From: Halomarinibacterium sp041392205
GTDB lineage: Bacteria; Bacteroidota; Bacteroidia; Flavobacteriales; Flavobacteriaceae
Assembly (NCBI GenBank): GCA_041392205.1
Contig: JAWKMO010000002.1
Coordinates: 1 to 64,000, forward strand
DNA: 64,000 nt
Reading direction: 5' to 3'
In this document: in pieces, positions 1-8,882 of the stretch
Layout of the letters: each line of letters begins with the position of its first letter
Numbering within the stretch: the first letter of the stretch is position 1
Program-made: the position numbers and the translations under genes
Notes under the pieces: model-generated
Seen by the model: the letters and a program-made list of their open reading frames with translations, nothing else
Databases searched by the model: none
What the model was told of the DNA's origin: nothing

Positions 1-2
1 AC

Positions 3-110
3 CCAGATAAACTTCAGCATATGGATGAAGCTTATAGAAAAGGCGCTGAAGATAAATTCCGAAAAGTGCAGGAAGCTTATGAGCAATTACAAAAAGAAAG
101 GGGATTTTAG
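3..110 (+). CDS. C-terminal end of a DnaJ-domain protein (partial)
   Basis: Only the last 35 codons are inside the window. The frame begins with Pro-Asp-Lys, and the two visible bases of the preceding codon (AC) are compatible with His, so this is probably the HPD motif of a J domain. It is followed by a helix of the type DKFRKVQEAYEQLQ that fits J-domain helices III-IV, and the protein stops right after it. A J domain at the extreme C-terminus is typical of DjlA/TerB-type cochaperones, which would have an N-terminal TerB region outside the window. The J-domain call is fairly secure; the full architecture is inferred. Confidence 0.7.
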   Translation, partial: PDKLQHMDEAYRKGAEDKFRKVQEAYEQLQKERGF

Positions 111-142
111 TAAGGTATTTAAAAATTGACTACTAATGCGGT

Positions 143-589
143 ATGAAAAATATATTCCCCTCCGTTTTAATAGTATTTACGTGTATTGTTACGTTTTCAC
201 AAGAACCATTTAATACAAATGAGGGTGTAGCGATTGAAGGGTATGATGTGGTTTCTTATTTTGAAGGAAAACCCGCTAAAGGAAGCAAAGAATTTTCTTC
301 GCAATTAGACGGAATTACTTTTTGGTTCGAGAATGAGGACCATTTATTTAAGTTCAACAAGACCCCCTTAAAATACATTCCACAATACGGAGGCTATTGT
401 GCGTATGCTATGGGAAAAAGTGGCGAAAAAGTTTCTATTAATCCTAAGGCATATCTTATTAAAGAAGGTAAGCTTTACCTCTTCTACAAAAATATTGCGG
501 TCAATACTTTAAAAAAATGGCGTGAGGAAAACCCTCAAGAACTAAAGGAAAAAGCCGATAAAAACTGGTTCAATATCACTCATCAATAG
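143..589 (+). CDS. Secreted YHS-domain protein
   Basis: The 148-residue product starts with a signal peptide (hydrophobic residues 5-18, cleavage near TFSQ). A YHS domain follows at about residues 28-85: the segment EGYDVVSYFEGKPAKGSKEF, an aromatic-rich stretch, then YGGYCAYAMGKG-like residues with one Cys. The C-terminus is charged and helical. YHS domains occur in metal-related and copper-handling proteins; the exact role of these free periplasmic YHS proteins is not established. It stands just upstream of the metal-dependent repressor and metal ABC transporter genes, so a periplasmic metal-linked role is a reasonable inference. Confidence 0.75.
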   Translation: MKNIFPSVLIVFTCIVTFSQEPFNTNEGVAIEGYDVVSYFEGKPAKGSKEFSSQLDGITFWFENEDHLFKFNKTPLKYIPQYGGYCAYAMGKSGEKVSINPKAYLIKEGKLYLFYKNIAVNTLKKWREENPQELKEKADKNWFNITHQ

Positions 590-627
590 TCCCTCTTTTG
601 CTTCAATACAATAAAATTTTGTATTAA

Positions 628-661
628 TTTTTAGGTAAGTCTAAAAATATTTTTACCTTTG
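628..661 (+). promoter_or_regulatory. Promoter with DtxR/MntR-type operator
   Basis: A perfect inverted repeat TTTTTAG-N6-CTAAAAA lies at 628-647 and is followed by a Bacteroidota -7 element TACCTTTG at 654-661, five bases before the start codon of the DtxR-family gene. The palindrome resembles DtxR/MntR operators in size and base pattern. Its position just upstream of the -7 element suggests autorepression when metal is bound. The sequence is seen directly; the binding is inferred. Confidence 0.65.
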
Positions 662-665
662 CCTT

Positions 666-1322
666 ATGCTTACATTGGCCGAGGAAAATTATATTAAAAA
701 TATCTTTCATTTACAGCAAACTTTTCCGGAGGGAGTAAGTACAAATGCTATTGCTGAAAAATTAGAAACAAAACCCTCTTCTGCAACCGATATGGTTCAA
801 AAATTAGCAGAAAAAAACTTACTTACCTACGTAAAATACAAAGGCACCACCTTAACTGAAAATGGGAAAAACATAGCGGCTAATATTATAAGAAAGCATC
901 GTCTTTGGGAGGTGTTTTTGCTAGAAAAATTACATTTTCAGTGGGATGAAGTACACGAAATTGCCGAGCAGTTGGAGCATATCCAATCGGAAGATTTAAT
1001 TAATAGACTAGACAAATTTTTAGATTTTCCTTCCGTAGATCCCCATGGGGATCCCATTCCAGACAAAAATGGAAATTTTAAAAAAACGGAAAAAAAATTA
1101 CTTTCAAAACTTACAAAAGGCCAAAAAGGAATTTGTGTGGGGGTAAAAGAATCGGGAAGCGATTTTCTAAAATACTTAGACAAAAGGAACATTCGAATTG
1201 GAGTAGAACTTATGGTTTTGGAAAAAGATGATTTTGATGGTTCTATGACCCTTCAAGTAAACAACGAAAACTATTTTATTACTGCTAAAATTTCTGAAAA
1301 TTTATATGTCCAAATGACCTAA
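666..1322 (+). CDS. DtxR/MntR-family metal-dependent transcriptional regulator
   Basis: The 218-residue protein begins with a winged-helix domain (residues 1-65: LTLAEENYIKNIFHL, recognition helix with KPSSATDMVQKL). A dimerisation and metal-binding domain follows, with RKHRLWEVFL, a Glu/His-rich helix around DEVHEIAEQLEH and the signature DPHGDPIPD. The last 75 residues form an SH3/FeoA-like domain, as in three-domain iron or manganese repressors. It heads a run of metal-transport genes and has a palindromic operator in its own promoter, so it most likely represses uptake of Mn or Fe when the metal is replete. Which metal it senses cannot be decided from the sequence alone. Confidence 0.9.
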   Translation: MLTLAEENYIKNIFHLQQTFPEGVSTNAIAEKLETKPSSATDMVQKLAEKNLLTYVKYKGTTLTENGKNIAANIIRKHRLWEVFLLEKLHFQWDEVHEIAEQLEHIQSEDLINRLDKFLDFPSVDPHGDPIPDKNGNFKKTEKKLLSKLTKGQKGICVGVKESGSDFLKYLDKRNIRIGVELMVLEKDDFDGSMTLQVNNENYFITAKISENLYVQMT

Positions 1323-1325
1323 ACT

Positions 1326-2123
1326 ATGAAGCGCATACCTTATATAATAACACTCTTCCTTTTGGGAATTCCTTTCGGAATAAAGGCACAAGAAATACCC
1401 CCCATAACTCCTTTAGTTACCGATAGACCCGATGCCACCGAAGCATCTTCCTCCGTTGGTGCTGGCGTATTTCAAATAGAAATGGGGAGTTATTATACCA
1501 CCTTTGAAGAAGCTAATTTTACAACCAAAACCTATGGTTACAATACTACTCTGATTCGTTACGGAATATTGGATAATTTGGAATTTCGGCTAGGATGGAA
1601 TTTTGAAGAAACACAATTTGCAACCCATGGCAACAAAAGTCCGAATGTCTTAAGTGGGTTTTCTCCTTTATTAGCAGGAGCAAAAATAGACATTGCTAAA
1701 GAAGAGAGATGGAAACCTGAAATAGCCTTAATTGGTCACCTTTTTCTTCCCTTTACTTCGGGAAACGATTATAAACCACAAACAACAGGAGCCGACTTCC
1801 GATTTTCGCTTTCCCATACCCTTTCAGAAAAATCTAGTTTGGGGTATAATATCGGGGCACAATGGGGCGATGATTCGCCAGAAATTGCTTATATCTATAC
1901 TTTGGCGTACGGTTATTCGATTACAAATGCCTTTGGATTTTATGTAGAGATTTATGGTGATCTTCCAGAAAATAACCAAGCAAATCACTTTTGGGACACA
2001 GGACTCACGTATTTGGTCAACTCCAATTTACAATTAGATGCTACGGTTGGAAGTAGTATCACCAAAGGACAAGATATTTTGGTAAGTGTCGGTTTAAGCT
2101 ACCGAATTCCTAAAAAGAAATAA
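1326..2123 (+). CDS. Outer-membrane transporter-like beta-barrel protein
   Basis: The 265-residue product has a signal peptide (residues 1-21, cleavage near IKAQ). The segment VTDRPDATEASSSVGAGVFQ is typical of the MetA-pathway/putative transporter barrel family, and alternating amphipathic strands run to the C-terminus. It starts 3 bp after the DtxR-family gene and is probably cotranscribed with it and the downstream ABC transporter, so it may provide an outer-membrane pathway for metal. Substrate is unknown; the family name covers many barrels with no proven transport role. Confidence 0.65.
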   Translation: MKRIPYIITLFLLGIPFGIKAQEIPPITPLVTDRPDATEASSSVGAGVFQIEMGSYYTTFEEANFTTKTYGYNTTLIRYGILDNLEFRLGWNFEETQFATHGNKSPNVLSGFSPLLAGAKIDIAKEERWKPEIALIGHLFLPFTSGNDYKPQTTGADFRFSLSHTLSEKSSLGYNIGAQWGDDSPEIAYIYTLAYGYSITNAFGFYVEIYGDLPENNQANHFWDTGLTYLVNSNLQLDATVGSSITKGQDILVSVGLSYRIPKKK

Positions 2124-2213
2124 TATGAAATGTCCCTTTATAAATTTAATAAACTCACCTAAGATGTATCAAAAGGTCATTACTACTTCTTCTTTATTAA
2201 ACATTTTATCCAG

Positions 2214-3122
2214 ATGAAAAAAATACTCTTTATAGGTTTAAGTATTGTTTGGGTTGGCTGTAAAAGTCCTTCCGAAAAAACTGAAAAACTAAATGTAGTA
2301 ACCACTACTACCATGATTACCGATTTAGTAAAAAACATAGGTGGTGATTCTATTGTGGTCAACGGATTAATGGGTGCCGGAGTGGACCCTCATCTCTACA
2401 AAGCAAGTGAAGGAGATGTTTCAAAATTATACCGTGCAGATGTCATTTTTTATAACGGATTGCATCTGGAAGGCAAATTGGTGGAAGTATTTGAAAAAAT
2501 GGAGTCTCAAAACAAAAAAACCATTGCTTTAGCTGAAAAATTACCGAAAGAAAAGTTAATTGGATCAGAATATTTTGCTTCCAATTACGATCCCCATGTT
2601 TGGTTTAATATTGAATTTTTCAAACAATTTGCAGCCAATGTTACCGAAGCACTCTCTAAAGCTGATCCCAATAATGCTTCCTATTTTGAAGCAAACTATA
2701 GGGTGTATCAAAACAAACTGGCTACATTAGAGTTACAGGTGAAAGCCAGCATTGAAAGACTTCCCAAAGAAAAAAGAATTCTCGTAACAGCGCATGACGC
2801 TTTCAATTACTTCGGAAAAGAATACGGTTTTACCGTGGTAGGTTTACAAGGATTATCGACAGCCACCGAAGCGGGAGTGCAAGATGTTCAAAAGTTATCC
2901 GATTTTATTATTGAAAACCAAGTAAAAGCCATTTTTGTTGAAAGTTCGGTGCCAAGACGCACCATTGAAGCGCTTCAAGCAGCAGTGCTTTCAAAAAACC
3001 ACGAAGTAGTTATTGGAGGTTCTTTATACAGTGATGCTTTAGGAGATAGTAATACCCAAGAAGGGTCGTATATTGGAATGTTTTTGTACAATGTAAATAC
3101 CATCGTCAACGCCTTAAAATAA
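2214..3122 (+). CDS. Metal ABC transporter substrate-binding lipoprotein (ZnuA/MntA-like)
   Basis: The 302-residue protein has a lipoprotein signal with Cys at residue 16 (IVWVGC) and the cluster A-I metal-binding fold. Expected ligands are visible: His60 (GVDPHLYKAS), His128 (DPHVWFN), His194 (TAHDAFNYF) and an acidic residue late in the chain. The His-rich loop common in dedicated zinc ZnuA proteins is missing, which leans toward manganese or iron but does not prove it. It is followed 4 bp later by the ATPase gene, and the DtxR/MntR-type regulator lies upstream in the same orientation. Confidence 0.88.
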   Translation: MKKILFIGLSIVWVGCKSPSEKTEKLNVVTTTTMITDLVKNIGGDSIVVNGLMGAGVDPHLYKASEGDVSKLYRADVIFYNGLHLEGKLVEVFEKMESQNKKTIALAEKLPKEKLIGSEYFASNYDPHVWFNIEFFKQFAANVTEALSKADPNNASYFEANYRVYQNKLATLELQVKASIERLPKEKRILVTAHDAFNYFGKEYGFTVVGLQGLSTATEAGVQDVQKLSDFIIENQVKAIFVESSVPRRTIEALQAAVLSKNHEVVIGGSLYSDALGDSNTQEGSYIGMFLYNVNTIVNALK

Positions 3123-3126
3123 AAGC

Positions 3127-3864
3127 ATGGAACAAAAATTTGCCATAAAAGTAGATGACCTTACCGTAGCATACGATTACAAACCTGTGTTATGGGATAT
3201 CGATTTGGCTATCCCCGAAGGCGTTTTAATGGCGATTGTTGGGCCTAACGGCGCTGGAAAATCTACCCTCATTAAAGCTATTTTGGGAATTATAAAACCC
3301 ATAGCGGGAAGCATTTCTATTTATAATAAGCCTTATAAAGAACAACGCAAATTGGTCGCTTACGTTCCTCAAAAAGGAAGCGTGGATTGGGATTTTCCAA
3401 CGACTGCCATCGATGTTGTCATGATGGGAACTTATGGAAGTTTAGGTTGGATAAAACGCCCAGGACAAAAAGAAAAGAAAGCCGCATTAGAGGCTTTAGA
3501 AAAAGTGGGAATGCTCCCTTTTAAAAACCGACAGATAAGTCAGTTAAGCGGTGGACAACAACAACGGGTATTTTTGGCGCGAGCACTCGTGCAAAATGCT
3601 TCCATTTATTTTATGGACGAACCCTTTCAAGGTGTGGATGCCTCTACCGAAATTGCCATTATTAATATTTTAAAGGAATTGCGTAAGGCAGGAAAAACCC
3701 TCGTGGTGGTGCATCATGATTTGCAAACCGTTCCAGAATATTTCGACTGGGTTACCTTTTTAAATGTAAAAAAGATAGCTGCAGGCCCCGTAAAGGAAAT
3801 TTTTAACGATGACAATCTTACAAAAACCTACGGAATTAATTATAAAGTAGCTATCAATAAATAA
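3127..3864 (+). CDS. Metal ABC transporter ATP-binding protein
   Basis: This 245-residue protein is a single ABC ATPase domain: Walker A GPNGAGKST at residues 39-47, Q-loop near YVPQKGSVDW, signature LSGGQQQRV, Walker B IYFMDEP and the switch His in VVHHD. The QKGSVDWDFP segment is characteristic of Mn/Zn/Fe chelate-type ATPases of the TroB/MntB group. It sits between the binding protein and the two permease genes, with only a few bases between the genes, so it powers that importer on the cytoplasmic side. Confidence 0.92.
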   Translation: MEQKFAIKVDDLTVAYDYKPVLWDIDLAIPEGVLMAIVGPNGAGKSTLIKAILGIIKPIAGSISIYNKPYKEQRKLVAYVPQKGSVDWDFPTTAIDVVMMGTYGSLGWIKRPGQKEKKAALEALEKVGMLPFKNRQISQLSGGQQQRVFLARALVQNASIYFMDEPFQGVDASTEIAIINILKELRKAGKTLVVVHHDLQTVPEYFDWVTFLNVKKIAAGPVKEIFNDDNLTKTYGINYKVAINK

Positions 3865-3872
3865 CTACTAGT

Positions 3873-4994
3873 ATGACCATTACTGAATACTTTCAATTAT
3901 TATGGAGTGATTACACCCTCCGAACCATAACACTGGGAACCGCAGTTTTGGGGGCTATTTGTGGGATGTTGGGTAGTTTTGCGGTTTTGCGAAAACAAAG
4001 TTTACTTGGTGATGCTATCTCTCATGCGGCCCTTCCAGGTATCGCAATAGCTTTTTTAATAACAGGGACAAAAGATTCCAATATTTTAATGCTAGGAGCC
4101 TTGATAAGTGGTTTAATTGGCACTTTTTGGATTCGAGGAATAACATTAAAAACGCATTTAAAAAGTGATACTGCTTTAGGGTTAATTCTTTCGCTATTCT
4201 TTGGTTTTGGGATGTTGTTGCTTACTTTTATTCAAAAACAACCCAATGCCAATCAGGCGGGGTTGGATAAGTATTTGTTTGGTCAAGCAGCCACTTTAGT
4301 TGAAAAAGATGTAACCCTTATGGTTATTGTTACTGGAATTTGTTTGGTAATACTCTTTCTTTTTTGGAAGGAATTCAAAATACTCCTTTTTGATGCAGAT
4401 TACACTAAAACCCTCGGATTCAACACAAAATTTATAGATATTCTTATTACTTTTTTTATTGTTTTAGCCATTGTTTTAGGATTACAAACGGTGGGGGTTG
4501 TTTTAATGAGTGCCTTACTTTTGGCTCCTGCTGCTGCGGCACGACAATGGACCCATAGTTTGCAAGTGATGATTTTCTTAGCCGCTATTTTTGGGGCTCT
4601 TTCTGGGGTATTGGGGACGGCTATTAGTGCCAGTGAAAACAATCTTTCAACTGGTCCCGTAATAGTTTTAGTAGCCAGTATTTTTGTTCTGATTTCTTTT
4701 ATTTTTTCTCCTGAAAGAGGAATTCTTTTTAGGGAAATCCGTTTTCGAAAAAACCGAACCGATCTTAAACTAAAAAAGACGCTTCAGTTTATGTACGGGA
4801 TAGCGAAAACCCATGAAAACATTTCGCACCCCCACGCTATTCGAATATTAAACAACTTTCAAGGATTCACAAAAAGTTCTTTAAGGGCTATGGAAGAAAA
4901 AGACTGGATTCAATTAAAAGGACAAGATTGGTCGTTAACACCAATAGGGTTTGAAGAAGCAAAAAATTTATTCAACCAGCAAAACAATGACTAG
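3873..4994 (+). CDS. Metal ABC transporter permease with C-terminal winged-helix-like tail
   Basis: The first 285 residues form a polytopic ABC-3 family permease (motif DAISHAALPGIAIAF, then about eight hydrophobic segments). After FSPERGILF the chain leaves the membrane and continues for about 90 residues (LQFMYGIAKTHENISHPHAI to EEAKNLFNQQ). This tail has the helix-wing pattern of a DtxR-like winged helix, including the LTPIGFEEA segment. Such MntC/TroC-type permeases with regulator-like tails occur in Bacteroidota. The gene overlaps the start of the next permease. Metal specificity is inferred from the neighbours. Confidence 0.88.
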   Translation: MTITEYFQLLWSDYTLRTITLGTAVLGAICGMLGSFAVLRKQSLLGDAISHAALPGIAIAFLITGTKDSNILMLGALISGLIGTFWIRGITLKTHLKSDTALGLILSLFFGFGMLLLTFIQKQPNANQAGLDKYLFGQAATLVEKDVTLMVIVTGICLVILFLFWKEFKILLFDADYTKTLGFNTKFIDILITFFIVLAIVLGLQTVGVVLMSALLLAPAAAARQWTHSLQVMIFLAAIFGALSGVLGTAISASENNLSTGPVIVLVASIFVLISFIFSPERGILFREIRFRKNRTDLKLKKTLQFMYGIAKTHENISHPHAIRILNNFQGFTKSSLRAMEEKDWIQLKGQDWSLTPIGFEEAKNLFNQQNND

Positions 4995-6147
4995 TCCACA
5001 AATTGAAATACAATTAATTGCTGTTATTGTCGCTATCGCTTGTGCTATCCCAGGGGTGTTTTTGGTATTACGTAAAATGGCATTAATAAGTGATGCTATT
5101 AGCCATTCGATTTTACCTGGCATTGTGATAGGGTTCTTTATAACACAAGATCTAAATTCTCCCCTATTAATTTTATTAGCTGCTTTAACTGGGGTTATAA
5201 CCGTTGTTTTGGTGGAAGTAATTCAGAAAACAGGTTTGGTAAAAGAAGATACCGCCATTGGATTGGTATTTCCATCGCTATTTAGTGTAGGAGTAATTCT
5301 CATTGCAAAAAACGCCAACGATGTGCATTTGGATGTGGATGCTGTGTTGCTTGGTGAACTTGCCTTTGCTCCATTTGATAGATTTCTTATTTCAGGAATG
5401 GATTTAGGGCCCAAATCCTTATGGGTTATGGGAACAATTTTAATCCTTACAATTGTTTTGTTGTTCCTGTTTTTTAAAGAATTAAAGGTAAGTACGTTTG
5501 ATAAGGGTTTAGCTGCGACATTAGGATTCTCTCCATTTATTATGCATTACGGACTTATGTCTATTTCGTCCATTACAGTAGTTGGGGCATTTGATGCTGT
5601 GGGGGCAATTTTGGTGGTTGCCTTTATGATTGCTCCTTCAGCGACCGCTTATTTATTGACTTCCAACTTAAAAAAAATGATTCTTCTTTCTATACTTTTT
5701 GGAGCTTTTTCAGCGATAAGTGGGTACTGGCTAGCGCATTTTTTGGATGCATCTATTTCAGGCTCCATGACAACCGTATTGGGGTTATTATTTTTGGGGG
5801 TTTATTTATTTGCCCCTAAAAAGGGATTACTTTCGGTGCTATATCGTCAAAAACAACAACGCAATGAAGTTTCTCTAATTACCTTTTTATTACATTTAAA
5901 CAATCATTCTGAAGAAAAAGAACGTCATATTAATCACCTTAACGAACACATCAATTGGCAAAAAGTACGATCAAAAACGATAGTAGATTTAGCCTTAAAA
6001 AACAATATGATTTCGGTTTCAAAAGATATCGTTTCGCTTACTGAAAAAGGAAAAGAATTTACCCATCTTGCATTAGAATATATTATGACCAATAAAGACG
6101 AAAAGATAGAATATATGAAGGATGATTTCTTTTTATTTAGAGGGTAA
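4987..6147 (+). CDS. Second metal ABC transporter permease with C-terminal winged-helix-like tail
   Basis: An ABC-3 family permease of about 386 residues with the same DAISHSILPGIVIGF motif as its neighbour and multiple membrane segments up to FAPKKGLL. A cytoplasmic tail of about 100 residues follows, ending in SVSKDIVSLTEKGKEFTHLA, which resembles the winged helix of DtxR-type proteins. I start it at the ATG at 4987, which overlaps the previous stop by 8 bp and gives the usual N-terminus TSPQIEIQLIAV. An upstream in-frame ATG at 4951 would add 12 polar residues inside the preceding gene and is less likely. Confidence 0.87.
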   Translation: MTSPQIEIQLIAVIVAIACAIPGVFLVLRKMALISDAISHSILPGIVIGFFITQDLNSPLLILLAALTGVITVVLVEVIQKTGLVKEDTAIGLVFPSLFSVGVILIAKNANDVHLDVDAVLLGELAFAPFDRFLISGMDLGPKSLWVMGTILILTIVLLFLFFKELKVSTFDKGLAATLGFSPFIMHYGLMSISSITVVGAFDAVGAILVVAFMIAPSATAYLLTSNLKKMILLSILFGAFSAISGYWLAHFLDASISGSMTTVLGLLFLGVYLFAPKKGLLSVLYRQKQQRNEVSLITFLLHLNNHSEEKERHINHLNEHINWQKVRSKTIVDLALKNNMISVSKDIVSLTEKGKEFTHLALEYIMTNKDEKIEYMKDDFFLFRG

Positions 6148-6203
6148 CTTTATATTTCAATGCTTTGGCATCCTTTTTTTAATCTCTAAAAAACAATGGA
6201 CTT

Positions 6204-6608
6204 ATGAAAAAATTAATTTTCATTTTTGCTTTACTTGTGTCATTTATCATAAACGCTCAAGAAGATTCTTCCCAAACTCCCAAAATTGCTATAAAAATTG
6301 AATTAGGGGAAACCATTAAACTTCCAGGGGTTTCGCTAAAATTTGCTGCCGTTGTTGAAGACTCGCGCTGCCCAAAAAATACCCATTGTATCTGGGCAGG
6401 GAGAGCAGTAGTTTTAGTAGACGTTGAAGCAAATGAAAGTAAAGAACAAAAAAAAATATATTTAGGAGAAACCCGTAACAACGAACCCACTAGTAAAACC
6501 CTATTTTCTAAAGAAAATTATAGCATCGAAGTAATAGCTTTAAAACCCTATCCCGAAGACGGAAAAGAAAAAACAGCGTATACCCTTCTGGTATGCGAAG
6601 GAAATTAG
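6204..6608 (+). CDS. Secreted protein of unknown function with CPxxxxCxWAG motif
   Basis: I do not recognise a named family with certainty. The 134-residue product has a signal peptide (residues 1-18, cleavage near INAQ). A compact beta-rich domain follows with the conserved-looking segment SRCPKNTHCIWAGRAVVLVD, whose two Cys could form a disulfide or bind metal, and there is one more Cys near the C-terminus (LLVCEGN). It lies between the metal ABC operon and the convergent feo operon. A role in metal handling is possible from position only. Confidence 0.6.
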   Translation: MKKLIFIFALLVSFIINAQEDSSQTPKIAIKIELGETIKLPGVSLKFAAVVEDSRCPKNTHCIWAGRAVVLVDVEANESKEQKKIYLGETRNNEPTSKTLFSKENYSIEVIALKPYPEDGKEKTAYTLLVCEGN

Positions 6609-6610
6609 AT

Positions 6611-6769
6611 TTAATGACAACCGCAATCTTTGTTGCCACATTTGGTTTTACCCCCATCGAGAGTACCCAGAGATTTCTTTTTCCCCTCAAAAATAGGAAT
6701 CCATACAAATTTTTTCAGAAGAAAAAATAAGGCGAAACTAAATGTAATAACGACTAATACTGTTTGCAT
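6611..6769 (-). CDS. FeoB-associated Cys-rich membrane protein
   Basis: A 52-residue protein read from the ATG at 6769. It has an N-terminal membrane helix (MQTVLVVITFSFALFFLL), a basic segment, and a Cys-rich C-terminus (TKCGNKDCGCH). This is the pattern of the small FeoB-associated proteins, FeoC-like in position but not in sequence. It begins 11 bp after the feoB stop and is the third gene of the feo operon. It probably sits beside FeoB in the inner membrane; its mechanism is not known. A longer frame starting at 6859 inside feoB is not credible. Confidence 0.75.
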   Translation of the reverse strand: MQTVLVVITFSFALFFLLKKFVWIPIFEGKKKSLGTLDGGKTKCGNKDCGCH

Positions 6770-6780
6770 AAAAAAAGCTT

Positions 6781-8880
6781 TTATTTTAAAAATTGATAGG
6801 CTCCTAAAGCCACAATATAGGCAATCCCACTCATAATGACTAATTGCCAAAACGGCCATTTCCAGCTATTGGTTTCCCTTCTCACTACGGCCAATGTACT
6901 CATACATTGCATGGCAAAAGCATAAAACAACAACAATGATACTCCGCTTGCAAAATTGAAACGTGGCGTCCCTAAAATAGGATTTACCTCAGCCGCCATA
7001 CGGTTTCTTATGGTTTCTTCTTCATCGCTTCCTACGCTGTAAATAGTAGCTAACGTTCCCACAAATACTTCCCTTGCTGCAAAGGAACTTACAATGGCAA
7101 TCCCTATTTTCCAATCATATCCTAAAGGGCTTACTAACGGCTCTAAGCCTTTTCCAAGAATCCCTATGTAAGAGTTTTCTAGCTTAAAAGAAGCCATGGC
7201 GGCTTCCATCTCTTCTTCCGAAAGTGTTTTTTTAATATTTTTATTACGTACTATTTCTTCGGCATTATTAAAATCTCCAGGGCCATAAGAGGCCAAAACC
7301 CATAAAATAATAGAAATAGCCAAAATAATTTTTCCCGCTCCCAAAACAAAGGATTTCGTTTTCTCAACAACAGTAATCAATACATTTTTTGGCATAGGAA
7401 CTTTGTAATTGGGCATTTCAATGACAAAAAAGGAACGGTTTTTTATTTTTAATATCTTATCCAATAAGTAAGCAGAGAATATCGCAGAACCAAAACCTAA
7501 GAGATACAAAAACATTAAGGTAAGTCCTTGCAAACTAAAAATACCAAGCACTCTCCCTTCCGGAATAATTAATGAAATAATAATTAAATACACAGGTAAT
7601 CGTGCCGAACAGGTAGTAAACGGGGTCACCAAAATGGTAATCAATCGTTCTTTCCAGTTTTCAATATTTCTAGTGGCCATAATAGCAGGAATGGCACAAG
7701 CGGTTCCCGAAATTAAAGGCACTACACTTTTTCCACTAAGACCAAAACGACGCATGATTCGATCCATTAAAAAAACCACCCGACTCATATAGCCACTTTC
7801 TTCCAACACAGAAATAAATAAAAACAGAAAGGCAATTTGTGGAATAAAAATAACTATGCCTCCTAATCCTGGAACGATTCCTTCGGCAATGAGGTTTGTA
7901 AAATCCCCTGTGGGAAGTGTGTGTTTTAAAAAATCACTTAAAGAAGCAAAGGTTGCGTCGATAAAGTCCATAGGATAGCTACTCCAATCAAAAATAGCTT
8001 GAAACATAAGGAGCATAATGGCGAAAAAAATAACATATCCCCAAAACTTATGAGTTAAAACCCTATCGAACCGACTTCTAAGGTCTTTTGCTTTTAAAGT
8101 ATCAATTTCTAAAGTTTCCTTTAATGTTTCATTGATAAATTGGTACCGTTTTATAGTTTCCTTTTGCTGAAGTTGTTTTAAATTACTTTTAGATTCGGTT
8201 TGAAAAGAATGTACCCCTTTAAATTCATTTCTATCTAACTTTCCGAAGTTAACATCTTGGGTAATCACTAACCAAAGTTTATACAAATCTTGATTTGGAA
8301 AAGCTTTTCTAAGTCTATTAAAATATTCGGGAGCAATCACCGAAGCATCTAAACACGGTTTTGTAGAAATGTCTTTATAGTTTGAAATAAGTTCTTTTAA
8401 TAAATCAAACCCTTCATTTTTTCGAGAACTTATTAATGCGATTTTGGTTTCCAGACTCGATTCAAGTTCTTCAATTTTAAGTGAAATGGCTTTACGCTTC
8501 ATTCGGTCTGCCATATTAATGGCTAAAATAGTAGGAATTCCTAAGTCCTTAATTTGTGTAAAGAGTAATAGGTTTCTTTTTAAATTTTCAATATCACATA
8601 CCACAATAGCTACGTCTGGAAAATCTTTATCGTTTTTATTGAGCAATAGTTCAATAACCAAGTTTTCATCGATTGAGGAAGCATTAAGGCTATAGGTGCC
8701 CGGAAGGTCTAGAATATGTGCCTTTACACCTCTTTCAAGTTTACATATCCCTTCCTTTTTTTCAACAGTGATTCCTGGATAGTTTCCAACTTTTTGATTG
8801 AGCCCTGTAAGTCTATTAAAAACAGAAGTTTTTCCCGTATTTGGATTCCCAATAAGTGCAACTTTTACTTGTTTTGACAT
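6781..8880 (-). CDS. feoB: Ferrous iron transport protein B (FeoB)
   Basis: A full-length FeoB of 699 residues. The N-terminal G domain has G1 GNPNTGKT at 11-18, the G2/G3 region with LDLPGTYSLNA and a G4 motif near INMADRMK, followed by a helical guanine-dissociation-inhibitor region. The C-terminal half has two Gate repeats with membrane segments (VPLISGTACAIPAIMATR and AAREVFVGTLATIYSVG). It imports Fe2+ across the inner membrane. I start it at 8880 (SKQVKVALIG), just after the feoA stop; an ATG at 8895 would overlap feoA. It lies between feoA and the Cys-rich accessory peptide. Confidence 0.96.
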   Translation of the reverse strand: MSKQVKVALIGNPNTGKTSVFNRLTGLNQKVGNYPGITVEKKEGICKLERGVKAHILDLPGTYSLNASSIDENLVIELLLNKNDKDFPDVAIVVCDIENLKRNLLLFTQIKDLGIPTILAINMADRMKRKAISLKIEELESSLETKIALISSRKNEGFDLLKELISNYKDISTKPCLDASVIAPEYFNRLRKAFPNQDLYKLWLVITQDVNFGKLDRNEFKGVHSFQTESKSNLKQLQQKETIKRYQFINETLKETLEIDTLKAKDLRSRFDRVLTHKFWGYVIFFAIMLLMFQAIFDWSSYPMDFIDATFASLSDFLKHTLPTGDFTNLIAEGIVPGLGGIVIFIPQIAFLFLFISVLEESGYMSRVVFLMDRIMRRFGLSGKSVVPLISGTACAIPAIMATRNIENWKERLITILVTPFTTCSARLPVYLIIISLIIPEGRVLGIFSLQGLTLMFLYLLGFGSAIFSAYLLDKILKIKNRSFFVIEMPNYKVPMPKNVLITVVEKTKSFVLGAGKIILAISIILWVLASYGPGDFNNAEEIVRNKNIKKTLSEEEMEAAMASFKLENSYIGILGKGLEPLVSPLGYDWKIGIAIVSSFAAREVFVGTLATIYSVGSDEEETIRNRMAAEVNPILGTPRFNFASGVSLLLFYAFAMQCMSTLAVVRRETNSWKWPFWQLVIMSGIAYIVALGAYQFLK

Positions 8881-8882
8881 AC

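Noticed and set aside
938..1192. Open frames opposite the DtxR-family gene and many similar ones opposite other genes.
   Set aside because: They lie antisense within clear coding genes, have no known domains and no promoter.
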